In this document: positions 1-8,707 of the stretch, one piece after another | Numbering within the stretch: the stretch's first letter is position 1 | How the letters are laid out: every line of letters begins with the position of its first letter | Assembly: GCA_910583725.1 (NCBI GenBank) | Contig: CAJTXZ010000013.1 | Span: forward strand, 1 to 64,000 | DNA length: 64,000 nucleotides | From: an uncultured Vampirovibrio sp. | GTDB taxonomy: Bacteria; Cyanobacteriota; Vampirovibrionia; Gastranaerophilales; Gastranaerophilaceae | Direction of reading: 5' to 3' | Position numbers and translations under genes: made by a program | The notes under the pieces: model-generated | Told to the model about the DNA's origin: nothing | Database searches by the model: none | What the model saw: the letters and a program-made list of their open reading frames with translations, nothing else

Positions 1-332
<332 letters not shown>

Positions 333-474
333 AATCTTTTACAAGAAAAGGAAAATATATTGGTTTTATATCATTTATGCAATTTTCAGAGTATAGCTCG
401 AGGCTTCAATAATATGAAGTTTGTACATTTTCTAAAGTTAATATTAAGACTTATGGAAAATTAAAAAATGATTT

Positions 475-589
475 TCCGGTGGCCAGGCGGTAGGATTCCA
501 CCCGTTCCCATCCCGAACACGGTCGTAAAGACTACTTGCGCTGACAATACTTGGAGGGTAGCCTCCTGGGAAGATAAGTAGCTGCCGGA
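475..589 (+). rRNA. rrf: 5S ribosomal RNA
   Basis: This is a 115-base gene with the conserved CCCATCCCGAACACGG core. Its terminal helix is closed by TCCGG at 475-479 pairing with CCGGA at 585-589. It follows the 23S gene by about 140 bases, as in a standard rRNA operon, and a terminator follows it directly. The ends were set from the terminal pairing. Confidence 0.95.
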
Positions 590-604
590 TTCTATATTTA
601 AAAT

Positions 605-638
605 AAAAAAGCTCTTCAATTTAGAAGAGCTTTTTTAT
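605..638 (+). terminator. Rho-independent terminator of the rRNA operon
   Basis: A 7-bp GCTCTTC/GAAGAGC stem with a 6-base loop (611-630) is followed by a run of six T. It lies 20 bases after the 5S rRNA. Confidence 0.9.
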
Positions 639-742
639 AATGCAGAATTTTGCGTATTTCTTGATAAGTGTTGCCTTTGTATTCTTATAGTGTTGCTTTT
701 TTTGAAAAAATAAATTTTGTTTATTATGCTACAATTTTTCTT

Positions 743-1494
743 ATGAAATTATTTTATCAGTATAAAATGCGATCTTTCTGGCTTTTTTAACTTTGATTCT
801 TTTAGGCATCTTGGTATTTTTGGATGCTTTTAAGAATGCGCTGACTGTTGAAAATCAAAAAATTAAAATTGAATGCATAAAGTCTAAAGACACTTGTACT
901 ATACAAAAAAGTGCGGAGCCAAAATATATACAATTTAAGAATTCAACGCTTACCTGGGTTGAGAAAAAATATGTTAGCCGTGGATGCTATGATATTAAAT
1001 TTGTATTTGGAGATGAAAATAATTATCAAAGGCTATATGGTGCAGGGAAATGCTCTGAAAATATAAGCAGGTTGAATTTTGTAATAAACGAATTTACGAA
1101 TTATATTAAAAATGGGGATGAATACCTGCTTGTTAAAATAGGCGATGAATTTTATCTTTCGTTTAATAGTTGTTTGCTTCCCTTATTTATTCTATTCTTT
1201 CTTTATTTATTGTTTGTTCTTCCAAAAAGGCAGGAATTATATCTAAATTTTAAAAGCTATACATTGGTTATTTATAGCTATAATCTGTTTAATTTTTGTC
1301 TTAAAAGGCTTATAGCGTTATCTGATGTGGATGAATTTTTTGTGGATACTCTGCACTTGGGCCTTTATCATGTATGTTGTAAGAATAAAAACGGCAAAAT
1401 ATATTTTATTTTGTGGAATATGTATAAAAAGGATAACCCTGATATGCTTTGTAGCGATCTTAATAAAATATTAAATTTGTGTGATATTCATTAA
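743..1494 (+). pseudogene. Small membrane protein, frameshifted near the N-terminus (paralogue of the next gene)
   Basis: An ATG at 743 reads MKLFYQYKMRSFWLF and then stops at 788-790, right after a run of six T (783-788). One more T would continue straight into the long frame that runs to 1494 and would restore one N-terminal membrane helix (about residues 11-30). The 743 start is supported by an extended -10 box (TGC-TACAAT, 727-735) seven bases upstream, and by alignment with the downstream paralogue, which has the same basic start and hydrophobic stretch. A second membrane helix lies near the middle, followed by a PKRQE motif and a soluble C-terminal part. I do not recognise the family. 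The break is either real decay or a homopolymer sequencing error. Translation of the remainder could start at TTG 793. Confidence 0.6.
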
Positions 1495-1498
1495 TATT

Positions 1499-1518
1499 GT
1501 TGGGTTAAAACCCAACCT
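1499..1518. other. Short inverted repeat between the two paralogues
   Basis: TTGGGTT-AAA-ACCCAA forms a small hairpin just after the stop of the first membrane protein gene. There is no T tract after it, so termination is uncertain. Confidence 0.35.
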
Positions 1519-1586
1519 ACAGTTGCTAAGGCATAGGCAAGACATCTGGTTTATATAAGTTTCTTTAGATGTGCTATTATAATTTT

Positions 1587-2048
1587 ATGGAATTAAAAAT
1601 TGTATATAAGACAAAACGCCTTTGGCTTAGCGTAATATTTTTTCTATTATTGATTTATTTAGCCGGCGAAAGTTATACTTGCTACATATCTGATGAAAGT
1701 GCATCAGGCTTTAATTATAGTACTTATTTTCTTTTGATACTCTCTGTTTTTTTATTATTTTTTTCTCCAAAAAGACAGGAAATTGTGATTAACAAATTAA
1801 AAGGCCTAATTATTGTTAAAAAATATAATTTGTCTAACTTTTGTTTTTCTGCTAAGATGTTTTGTCTTTATGAAGTAATGGGATTTGAAACTACTTTCAT
1901 TAATGTAAAAGGTGCCGATGTATTTTATGTGATTTGCAAGCTTAAAAATGGTAAAAAACAAGATATTCTTAGTACTTTGTATGATAAAGAAGGTGCAGAA
2001 GACATTGCTTTTGAATTAAATAAAATTTTCACGGCCTTGATACTATAA
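1587..2048 (+). CDS. Small membrane protein, family unknown (tandem paralogue)
   Basis: A 153-residue protein with two predicted membrane helices (about 12-30 and 45-60), a PKRQE motif just after the second helix, and a soluble tail. The tail shares the pattern K-NGK and LNKI with the preceding gene, so the two are a tandem duplication. The ATG at 1587 is preferred over 1569 because an extended -10 box (TGC-TATTAT, 1572-1580) ends six bases before it, placing the transcript start at the ATG. No ribosome binding site is visible, which fits a leaderless mRNA. Function unknown. Confidence 0.6.
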   Translation: MELKIVYKTKRLWLSVIFFLLLIYLAGESYTCYISDESASGFNYSTYFLLILSVFLLFFSPKRQEIVINKLKGLIIVKKYNLSNFCFSAKMFCLYEVMGFETTFINVKGADVFYVICKLKNGKKQDILSTLYDKEGAEDIAFELNKIFTALIL

Positions 2049-2405
2049 AACTACTGTCTTTAAATGTATTTTAGTATGCGATGTGCTTTTTCATTTATGC
2101 CGCCCTATGGGCTCTATAGCCGAAAATCAAAAAATGAAATCTAATGTTTGAAATTTTGCGACTTGATAATGAATATCTTGCTTTTATACTGTGTGTGATA
2201 TTGGACAAACGCATTAAGGCCGACAAGTGTAAATTTATTAGCTTGTGAATATATATAATAAGGGTTCTTTGTATTCATAGGCTAAAGTGCTTCGGTGTTA
2301 TTTGTTTAAGTCTGTATGTTCAATCCTGTAGGTATTAAAAATACCGGCGGATACAAAAAGTTCTACCGGTATTTTTATTGAAATTTAAAAAACCTCTTTA
2401 AAATC
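2049..2405. other. Intergenic region without a gene
   Basis: About 350 bases between convergent genes. Apart from the terminator at 2336-2378 I see no ORF, RNA gene or repeat here. Confidence 0.5.
2336..2378 (-). terminator. Terminator of the rpmI-rplT operon
   Basis: An AATACCGG/CCGGTATT stem (2340-2347 with 2366-2373) is flanked by A and T runs. On the minus strand it lies just after rplT and ends in a T run. It could also work for the opposite strand. Confidence 0.7.
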
Positions 2406-2750
2406 TTATTTTATAATTGTATCAATAATTACTTTGAAGGCTTCCGGTTCATTGACAGCAAGCTCTGCAAGCATTTTTCTGTTAACTTGGATATTGGCCT
2501 TTTTAAGTAGGTTCATAAATTTTGAGTAGCTGATACCATATTCACGAACTGCGGCGTTAATTCTAACAATCCACAAGCTTCTCATATTCCTTTTTACAAC
2601 ACGTCTGTCACGGTAAGCATATTTTAATGCTTTCATAACAGCCTGGTTTGCTACCTTAAATATACGGCTTCTTGCACCAATAAAGCCTTTTGCAAGCTTT
2701 AATATTTTCTTATGTCTTTTTCTTAAAACATTTCCACGTTTAACTCTCAT
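2406..2750 (-). CDS. rplT: 50S ribosomal protein L20
   Basis: A 114-residue basic protein, close to the usual 115-118. It carries the typical L20 N-terminus (MRVKRGNVLRKRHKK) and the RDRRVVKRNMRSLWIVRINA signature. L20 binds 23S rRNA early in large-subunit assembly. It follows rpmI by 12 bases in one operon. In many bacteria infC precedes this pair; here it does not, as the region upstream of rpmI is non-coding and then comes an alcohol dehydrogenase. Confidence 0.97.
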   Translation of the reverse strand: MRVKRGNVLRKRHKKILKLAKGFIGARSRIFKVANQAVMKALKYAYRDRRVVKRNMRSLWIVRINAAVREYGISYSKFMNLLKKANIQVNRKMLAELAVNEPEAFKVIIDTIIK

Positions 2751-2762
2751 TTTTCACCTTCC

Positions 2763-2972
2763 TTATCTTGAATATCTCATGTATGGCAGTTCTTTTGAAA
2801 TTAAGTCCAAATTGCAAGACGGCACTTCAACCATGCCGGTTAATCTATTCTTTCTTGCAGGACTTTTGTGTGCAAGAAGGTGTCCTTTGCCTGCCTGGCG
2901 TCTTAAAATTTTGCCGGAAGCGGTCACTTTGTAGCGCTTATTGGCTGATCTGTGTGTTTTCATCTTAGGCAT
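2763..2972 (-). CDS. rpmI: 50S ribosomal protein L35
   Basis: A 69-residue, strongly basic protein with the L35 start MPKMKTHRSANKR and the GHLLAHKS region; the family is usually 64-66 residues. An AAGGAG ribosome binding site lies at 2981-2986. It is the first gene of the rpmI-rplT operon. A good sigma-70 type promoter lies at 3043-3071, so the leader is about 65 bases. L35 is a small component of the large ribosomal subunit. Confidence 0.97.
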   Translation of the reverse strand: MPKMKTHRSANKRYKVTASGKILRRQAGKGHLLAHKSPARKNRLTGMVEVPSCNLDLISKELPYMRYSR

Positions 2973-3026
2973 TTTATTTTCTCCTTAATATTGCGAAGGC
3001 TCTTGCGGCATACCAAAACCGCTTTG

Positions 3027-3044
3027 ATACCTTATATAAGGTAT
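3027..3044. promoter_or_regulatory. 18-bp perfect palindrome over the rpmI transcription start
   Basis: ATACCTTATATAAGGTAT is its own reverse complement and overlaps the end of the -10 box and the predicted start site. It could be an operator or a hairpin at the very 5' end of the mRNA. Confidence 0.5.
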
Positions 3045-3071
3045 TCTAAAATAAACAGTACGGGTTGTAAA
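3043..3071 (-). promoter_or_regulatory. Promoter of rpmI-rplT
   Basis: On the minus strand there is a -35 TTTACA (3066-3071), a 17-base spacer and a -10 TAGAAT (3043-3048). The expected start is near 3036, inside a perfect palindrome at 3027-3044. Confidence 0.65.
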
Positions 3072-3249
3072 GGTTTTGTGTTGAAATATGTAGTGTTTTA
3101 AGTAAAAACGGTAATTAAATTTTTGTGATGTTGCCGGAAGTCTGCAGCCCAAGACTCAAAAGAAGCCTGTCGGAGTCCATAATTCCATATATGGTACTGT
3201 TTTGCGGAAATTTTGGAATATTATATAATCTGCCCAAATAAAGGCATAA

Positions 3250-3297
3250 AATTCGGCGCAAATTTTTAAAATATAATGATAAAATTCGCGCCGAAAT
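3250..3297 (-). terminator. Inverted repeat, likely terminator of the alcohol dehydrogenase gene
   Basis: The arms TTCGGCGC (3252-3259) and GCGCCGAA (3288-3295) are extended by AATTTT/AAAATT pairs with one mismatch. It starts about 24 bases after the stop codon of the minus-strand gene. The T tract after it is short (AATTTT). Confidence 0.5.
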
Positions 3298-3320
3298 TAT
3301 AATTTTGAACCTATGCTATA

Positions 3321-4475
3321 TTAGCAATGCATCAATATTTCATAAACTTCATCCGGGCCGATATTGCATTTTTCGCCAAGGACTGTGCCTCTTTGTCTGA
3401 ATCTTTCGGAGATTTTCTTTGCAGCATCAGCTCTATCTATGCCATAGTCTGCAAGTTTTGTTCTTCTTCCTATAGATTCAAAGAATTTTTTTGTCTTTTT
3501 TATTGTAATATCTGCAAGTATATTTTTTGGCAAAAATTCATTTGCACCAAAAATCTCAACCGCCATTTTTGCAAGTTTTCTCATCTTGTCGCATTTTCTA
3601 TTTTTCCAAACCCTTGGAAGGACAACAGCCAAAGATTCGCCGTGGTCAATGCCATAGAGTGCTGTTAGTTCATGGCCTATCATATGGGTAGACCAATCCT
3701 GAACACAACCAAGGCTCATCCAGTAATTAAGGCCACAAGTAGCACACCAGAATACGTTTGCTCTTGCTTCATAATCATTAGGGTTTTTTAATACCTTTTT
3801 TCCTTCAACCATAAGGGTTTTAATGAGCCCGAGCATCCATTCATCCTGCAGGGGGGTGTTTACTTCACAAGTTGCATATTGTTCCATTGTATGAACATAT
3901 GTATCCACAATGCCGTTTACTGTTTGCTTTTCAGGAAGTGAATAGGTTGTTGTCGGGTCAATTATTGAAAATTTAGGATAAACCAAAGGAGACATAAACG
4001 GAAATTTTTCATTTGTTGAAAGTCTTGAAATTACAGCGCCGCAGTTCATTTCAGAGCCTGTTGCTGGAAGGGTTATAATATCTGCAAGTGGGATAGCGTC
4101 TTTAATTTCGGCTCCTTTAATCAGGATATCCCAAGGGTCGCCTTCAAATTTACTTGCCGCTGCTATGAATTTTGTGCCGTCAAGAGTTGAGCCGCCGCCA
4201 ACAGCAAGAAGAAAATCGATGTTTTCATTTTTTACGATTTCAACAGCCTTCATAAGGGTTTCATATTTAGGATTGGGTTCAATTCCGCCAAATTCCACAA
4301 CATTGTGCTCACTTAACGCTTCCATAACTTGTTTGTATACGCCATTTTTTCTAATAGAGCCGCCGCCATAGGTCATAAGGATTTTTTTATCTTTAGGTAT
4401 TTCATCCTTAACTCTTTTAATTGTGTCTTTTCCAAAGATTAACTTTGTCGGGGCCATAAATTCAAAATTGTTCAT
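3321..4475 (-). CDS. Iron-containing alcohol dehydrogenase, YqhD/BDH type
   Basis: A 384-residue protein, the same size as E. coli YqhD (387). It has the NAD(P) site GGGSTLDG (about 93-100) and the metal ligands D191, H195, H264 and H278, with exactly the YqhD spacing. The DWSTHMIGHEL block is typical of this subgroup. Such enzymes reduce aldehydes to alcohols in the cytoplasm, either for fermentation or for removing reactive aldehydes. A GGAG ribosome binding site precedes the ATG. It is monocistronic, between the rpmI operon and a divergent efflux operon. The substrate cannot be told from sequence. Confidence 0.92.
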   Translation of the reverse strand: MNNFEFMAPTKLIFGKDTIKRVKDEIPKDKKILMTYGGGSIRKNGVYKQVMEALSEHNVVEFGGIEPNPKYETLMKAVEIVKNENIDFLLAVGGGSTLDGTKFIAAASKFEGDPWDILIKGAEIKDAIPLADIITLPATGSEMNCGAVISRLSTNEKFPFMSPLVYPKFSIIDPTTTYSLPEKQTVNGIVDTYVHTMEQYATCEVNTPLQDEWMLGLIKTLMVEGKKVLKNPNDYEARANVFWCATCGLNYWMSLGCVQDWSTHMIGHELTALYGIDHGESLAVVLPRVWKNRKCDKMRKLAKMAVEIFGANEFLPKNILADITIKKTKKFFESIGRRTKLADYGIDRADAAKKISERFRQRGTVLGEKCNIGPDEVYEILMHC

Positions 4476-4597
4476 CCGTTTTCTCCTAAAAAGCTGTAAA
4501 ATCTGTTATTTGCCTATATGATTATTGCTCTTTCTGCTAATAACTATTTTTAATAATAACATATATTATCTTTTTGTAGATTATAAGGAAGAATATA

Positions 4598-5992
4598 TTG
4601 TTAAGCTTAATTTCTAAAAAAATGACAGCAATAGCTCTTATAGGCTGCGTTTTATATGTTCTTAATATTTTTTCTCCCATCAACAACTATGGTATGGCTT
4701 TTGCAGGCGAAGTAAAACTTAAAAAAGAAGCTCCTTCAAGGCTTGATTATATAAATCTTGATTTTTGGAAAAAATTTAATGATGAACTTTTGATAAAATA
4801 TATAGTTTGTGCTGTTAACAATAATTATGACCTTAAAAATCTGCGCCTTAAAATAAATGAATTAAGACAGACAAAAAATATGGAAATTTCAAAACAATTC
4901 CCATCGGTAAGTGTCGGGGCTAATTATTTTGGTCTTAAAATCCCAAGGACTGCTATTCCTTTTCAGGGTTTTAGGGATAATTCATTTGCGCTGCCGTTTA
5001 TTCTCAATTGGGAAATTGATATGTTTGGCAAACGTAAAAACAAAATAGATATGGCGTGGGAAAACATAAGGGGTGCCATCTATGAAGAAAGCGGTGCTGC
5101 AATATCTTTAGCCAGTGAGGTTGCAGCGATTTATTTTAATATTTCAAACCTAAATGCCCAAATAGAGATTCAAAAAGAGGTGATTAAGAATTCAGAAGAA
5201 AAACTAGGAAGGGTGCAAAAAGCATATAATTCGGGCGTTATGAATGCAATAGATTTAAATAATGCACAAAAGACAGTGGAATATGAAAAAATTGTTTTGA
5301 ATGACTATAAAAAGCAGAGGGAAAGTTTTTTATTAAATCTTTCGTATTTAATGGGTGAAAATCCTAATGAAGTTAAGGATTTTGCGTTTTCTGATATAAG
5401 GCTGATTGAATACAGAGACAAAATTCCTGAATGCATAAATTCTGATGTAACTATTTATCGGCCGGATGTTTTAAAAAAAGAGGCTGAACTAAAAAAAGCC
5501 AAAATAGATGTAACCCTTGCAAGAAAAGAATTTTTACCCAATGTGAATGTTTTTGGTGTCTTGATGTTTTCAACCCTGACACCGAATTTTGGCTGGCCGG
5601 GTGCAGTTGCAAACCTCCTTGCAGGGGCGACTGAAAATATTTTTTCAGGCGGAAGAAGGATATTTAACGTAAAACAAAAAAAGATTGCTTACAATGAGGC
5701 GCTTAATGAATATTTAAGGACTGATTTGAATGCCATAAAGGAAATAAATGATACATTATACAGTCTTAAATCTGATGACAAGACATATAAGTCAAACGTG
5801 AAAAATCTCCATTTTGAGGAAGATAATTTTATAAGGGTCTCAAATTCTTTCAGCTCGGGCGTTTCAAATAAAATTGATGTTTTAGATAATCGGAATAATT
5901 TTTTACTTGAAAAATCAAAGGTCCTGAATTCAAAGGTGCAGAGACTTGTTGATATAATCTCTCTTTATAAGGCTGTCGGGGGCAAGCTATGA
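4598..5992 (+). CDS. TolC/NodT-type outer-membrane efflux factor
   Basis: A 464-residue protein with a Sec signal peptide (cleavage likely after AFA, about residue 36) and two outer-membrane efflux repeats rich in long helices. A TTG start is chosen because AAGGAAG (4585-4591) sits six bases before it; an in-frame ATG at 4622 is the alternative but has no such site. No lipobox is seen, unlike many NodT proteins. The stop overlaps the next ATG (ATGA), so it is the first gene of a five-gene efflux operon. It would form the outer-membrane exit duct for the YbhGFSR-like pump encoded downstream. Confidence 0.88.
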   Translation: MLSLISKKMTAIALIGCVLYVLNIFSPINNYGMAFAGEVKLKKEAPSRLDYINLDFWKKFNDELLIKYIVCAVNNNYDLKNLRLKINELRQTKNMEISKQFPSVSVGANYFGLKIPRTAIPFQGFRDNSFALPFILNWEIDMFGKRKNKIDMAWENIRGAIYEESGAAISLASEVAAIYFNISNLNAQIEIQKEVIKNSEEKLGRVQKAYNSGVMNAIDLNNAQKTVEYEKIVLNDYKKQRESFLLNLSYLMGENPNEVKDFAFSDIRLIEYRDKIPECINSDVTIYRPDVLKKEAELKKAKIDVTLARKEFLPNVNVFGVLMFSTLTPNFGWPGAVANLLAGATENIFSGGRRIFNVKQKKIAYNEALNEYLRTDLNAIKEINDTLYSLKSDDKTYKSNVKNLHFEEDNFIRVSNSFSSGVSNKIDVLDNRNNFLLEKSKVLNSKVQRLVDIISLYKAVGGKL

Positions 5993-6864
5993 CATTTTCA
6001 AAGGCCGGCATGGGGGTTTTGATTGCCGTTATAATAATGACTGCGATTTTAGCTATCGCTGCATATTTTTTTCTTAATAAGCCCGTGCAAACAGAACTAA
6101 AACTTTACGGAAACATTGAAATAAGGCAGGTAGATTTATCTTTCAGGGTTTCAGGGCGCCTGAAACATATTTATTTTGAGGAAGGAGACTACGTTAAGAA
6201 GGGGCAAACTCTTGCAGAGCTTGACTTTGATACGTTTGAAACAAACTTAAAAGAACTTAGGGCAAGAGAGGCTGATACAAAGGCTGCAAAGATAAATACA
6301 AACAGTATATATAGAAGAAACCTTGCCCTTTGCAGGGATTTTACACTTTCAAAGCAGGAGTGCGAAAATCTTTTAACAAATAAAACAAGGGCAGACGCTG
6401 AGTATGAGCTTGCCAGGGCGCAGCTTGAAAATGCCAGGATAAGCCTTAATGATGCAACATTAAAGGCTCCGAATGACGGCATAATTTTAACAAGGATAAT
6501 GGAGCCAGGGACAATTCTTAGTGCTGGGGTTCCTGTTTGTAGCATGTCATTATTTAAGCCTCTTTGGGCAAGGGCTTATATATCTGAAGAGGATTTAGGC
6601 AGGATAAAATTAGGCCAAAGTGCTTATGTATCAAATGACTCTATGCCTGATAAGGAATTTAAGGCACATATAGGATTCATTTCCCCTGTTGCAGAATTTA
6701 CACCGAAAACCGTTGAAACTGTTTCATTGAGGACAGACCTTGTTTACAGGCTAAGGGTTATTATTGATGAGGATAACGGGGATTTAAATCTTTATTTAAG
6801 GCAAGGGATGCCTGTTAATATTAGAATTCCGCTTGAAACTGCGGAGGATAGGCAAGATGGGTGA
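5989..6864 (+). CDS. HlyD-family periplasmic adaptor, YbhG-like
   Basis: A 291-residue membrane fusion protein. It has an N-terminal membrane anchor (about 7-28), a lipoyl-like half motif (GNIEIRQVDLSFRVSGRL), a coiled-coil hairpin (about 75-150) and a second lipoyl/beta-barrel part. It overlaps the outer-membrane factor gene by four bases and the ATPase gene by eight, so translation is coupled. It should bridge the inner-membrane ABC transporter and the outer-membrane duct. Length and order match E. coli ybhG with ybhFSR. Confidence 0.88.
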   Translation: MTFSKAGMGVLIAVIIMTAILAIAAYFFLNKPVQTELKLYGNIEIRQVDLSFRVSGRLKHIYFEEGDYVKKGQTLAELDFDTFETNLKELRAREADTKAAKINTNSIYRRNLALCRDFTLSKQECENLLTNKTRADAEYELARAQLENARISLNDATLKAPNDGIILTRIMEPGTILSAGVPVCSMSLFKPLWARAYISEEDLGRIKLGQSAYVSNDSMPDKEFKAHIGFISPVAEFTPKTVETVSLRTDLVYRLRVIIDEDNGDLNLYLRQGMPVNIRIPLETAEDRQDG

Positions 6865-8707
6865 AGTTTTAATTCAGGTGAAAAATTTGACCAAAACTTT
6901 TGAATCAAAGGAAGGAGTAAAGACTGCCCTTGAGGATATCAGTTTGACACTCGCCAGGGGTGAAATGGCGGCGCTTGTCGGGCCAGACGGTTCCGGTAAA
7001 ACGACCTTTCTCAGGCTTTTAGCGGGGCTTCTTTTGCCCGATAGTGATTGTAATTATCTAAAAAGCAATAAGGGTGGCTTTATTAAGAAAATATTCAGTA
7101 CAAAAGAAATTGTAAAACCTGAGAATTTTTGCAAAACGATTTTAATAGACAATTTTTGTCCAACGAATGATTTAGAGGATGTTAAGAATATAATCGGCTA
7201 TATGCCTCAGAAATTTGGTCTTTATGAAGATTTGTCCGTTATTGAAAATCTGAATTTGTATTCAGCATTAAATAATCAAAAAAATAATTCTAAAGAAATA
7301 GATACGCTGCTTGATTTTGCGGGGCTTATTGATTTTAAGGACAGGCTTGCCGGGAACCTTTCAGGCGGAATGAAACAGAAACTCGGGCTCTCTTGTACTT
7401 TGATTTTTAAGCCGCAGCTATTACTTTTGGATGAGCCATCCGTCGGCGTAGATCCGCTTTCAAGACGGGAACTTATGAAGATGGTTGAAAAACTTGTTAA
7501 GGAAAATAATATAGCGGTGATTTGGTCGACATCTTATCTTGATGAGGCAGAAAATTTTGAGCGCGTATTCTTTTTTTCGGAGGGTGAAAAACTCTATGAT
7601 GGCAGCCCCAAGAGTGCTGCAGAAACAATGAGCGGGCTTGTTTTTCTAGCAAAGAAAGAGGGTGAAAATTTAAGGGGGTTATTAAGGAATATATTAAAAG
7701 ATTTGCAAAATGGGGGAAAACCTTTGGTGGATGGAGTGATAGAGGGAGATAAAATCCGTCTTGTTTTTCAAAATAAGAGATTTGCGGATGAATTTTTTCT
7801 TCCTAAGATTGAAGCGAATCCGAGGTTTGAAGATTTTGTAATGTATACCTTAAAGTCAAGACTGGCTGCAGTTTCAGCCAATGCTTCTTTTGATAATGCT
7901 TTGTTTAACAACGTTTCAAACGTTAAGGCACCTGAAAACAACGTTACCATAAAGGCAGAGGGGCTAACTAAGGTTTACGGGAAATTTACAGCTGCGGATA
8001 AGATTAGTTTTGAAATCAAAAAAGGCGAGATTTTCGGACTTCTTGGGCCTAATGGTGCCGGGAAATCAACCACGTTTAAGATGTTGTGCGGGCTTATTCG
8101 CCCAACATCAGGCAAATGCGCCATTATGGGTGTAGGGATGGATAAAAACCCTGTCCTTGCAAGGAGTTTTCTTGGTTATATGGCACAAAAATTTTCACTT
8201 TTTGGAAATTTGAGCGTGCTTCAAAATTTGGACTTTTTTGCCGGGGTTTATGGCCTTTTTGGCTTTGAGAAAACAAAAAGGATTAAGCTGCTTATAGATT
8301 TTTTTGATTTAGGACAATATAAGGACACTAATGCGGAGGATTTGCCCTTAGGATATAAGCAGCGTCTTGCTTTGAGCTGTGCAATTGTCCATAAACCGCC
8401 GGTTTTATTTCTTGATGAGCCGACATCAGGGGTGGATTTAATATCAAGGCGCGAGTTTTGGTCTCAAATAAATTCATTATCAGAGAATGGCACAACTATT
8501 TTGATTACGACTCATTTTATGGATGAAGCGCAGTATTGTGACAGAATAAGCCTTATTTTTAAGGGTAAATCATTAATTACGGCTGCGCCCGATGAATTAA
8601 AAAATAGTGTAAAAACAGAAGAAAATCCGGACCCTACCATGGAAGATGCTTTTATAGAGCTAATTTCCAGGGAAAACAATAAAGTGATGGTGCCTAAAGA
8701 TGAATAA
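6857..8707 (+). CDS. Double ABC ATPase, YbhF-like
   Basis: A 616-residue fusion of two ABC domains. Domain 1 has Walker A GPDGSGKT (42-49), signature LSGGMKQK and Walker B LLLLDEPS, but its switch histidine is replaced (WSTSYLDEAE). Domain 2 has GPNGAGKS, an unusual signature LPLGYKQR, LFLDEPTSG and a normal TTHFMDEA. This mix of one degenerate and one full site, including the LPLG signature, is characteristic of YbhF. GGAGG at 6843-6847 supports the ATG at 6857 rather than the TTG at 6833. It powers the two permeases that follow. The substrate is unknown; E. coli relatives export drugs and cations. Confidence 0.9.
   Translation: MGEVLIQVKNLTKTFESKEGVKTALEDISLTLARGEMAALVGPDGSGKTTFLRLLAGLLLPDSDCNYLKSNKGGFIKKIFSTKEIVKPENFCKTILIDNFCPTNDLEDVKNIIGYMPQKFGLYEDLSVIENLNLYSALNNQKNNSKEIDTLLDFAGLIDFKDRLAGNLSGGMKQKLGLSCTLIFKPQLLLLDEPSVGVDPLSRRELMKMVEKLVKENNIAVIWSTSYLDEAENFERVFFFSEGEKLYDGSPKSAAETMSGLVFLAKKEGENLRGLLRNILKDLQNGGKPLVDGVIEGDKIRLVFQNKRFADEFFLPKIEANPRFEDFVMYTLKSRLAAVSANASFDNALFNNVSNVKAPENNVTIKAEGLTKVYGKFTAADKISFEIKKGEIFGLLGPNGAGKSTTFKMLCGLIRPTSGKCAIMGVGMDKNPVLARSFLGYMAQKFSLFGNLSVLQNLDFFAGVYGLFGFEKTKRIKLLIDFFDLGQYKDTNAEDLPLGYKQRLALSCAIVHKPPVLFLDEPTSGVDLISRREFWSQINSLSENGTTILITTHFMDEAQYCDRISLIFKGKSLITAAPDELKNSVKTEENPDPTMEDAFIELISRENNKVMVPKDE

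Larger units (their letters stand above)
2973..3320. other. Non-coding region between rpmI and the alcohol dehydrogenase
   Basis: It holds the rpmI promoter and palindrome and the inverted repeat at 3250-3297. The rest shows no gene. Confidence 0.5.

Noticed and set aside
2768..2968. Plus-strand ORF of 66 codons
   Set aside because: Exact antisense shadow of rpmI.
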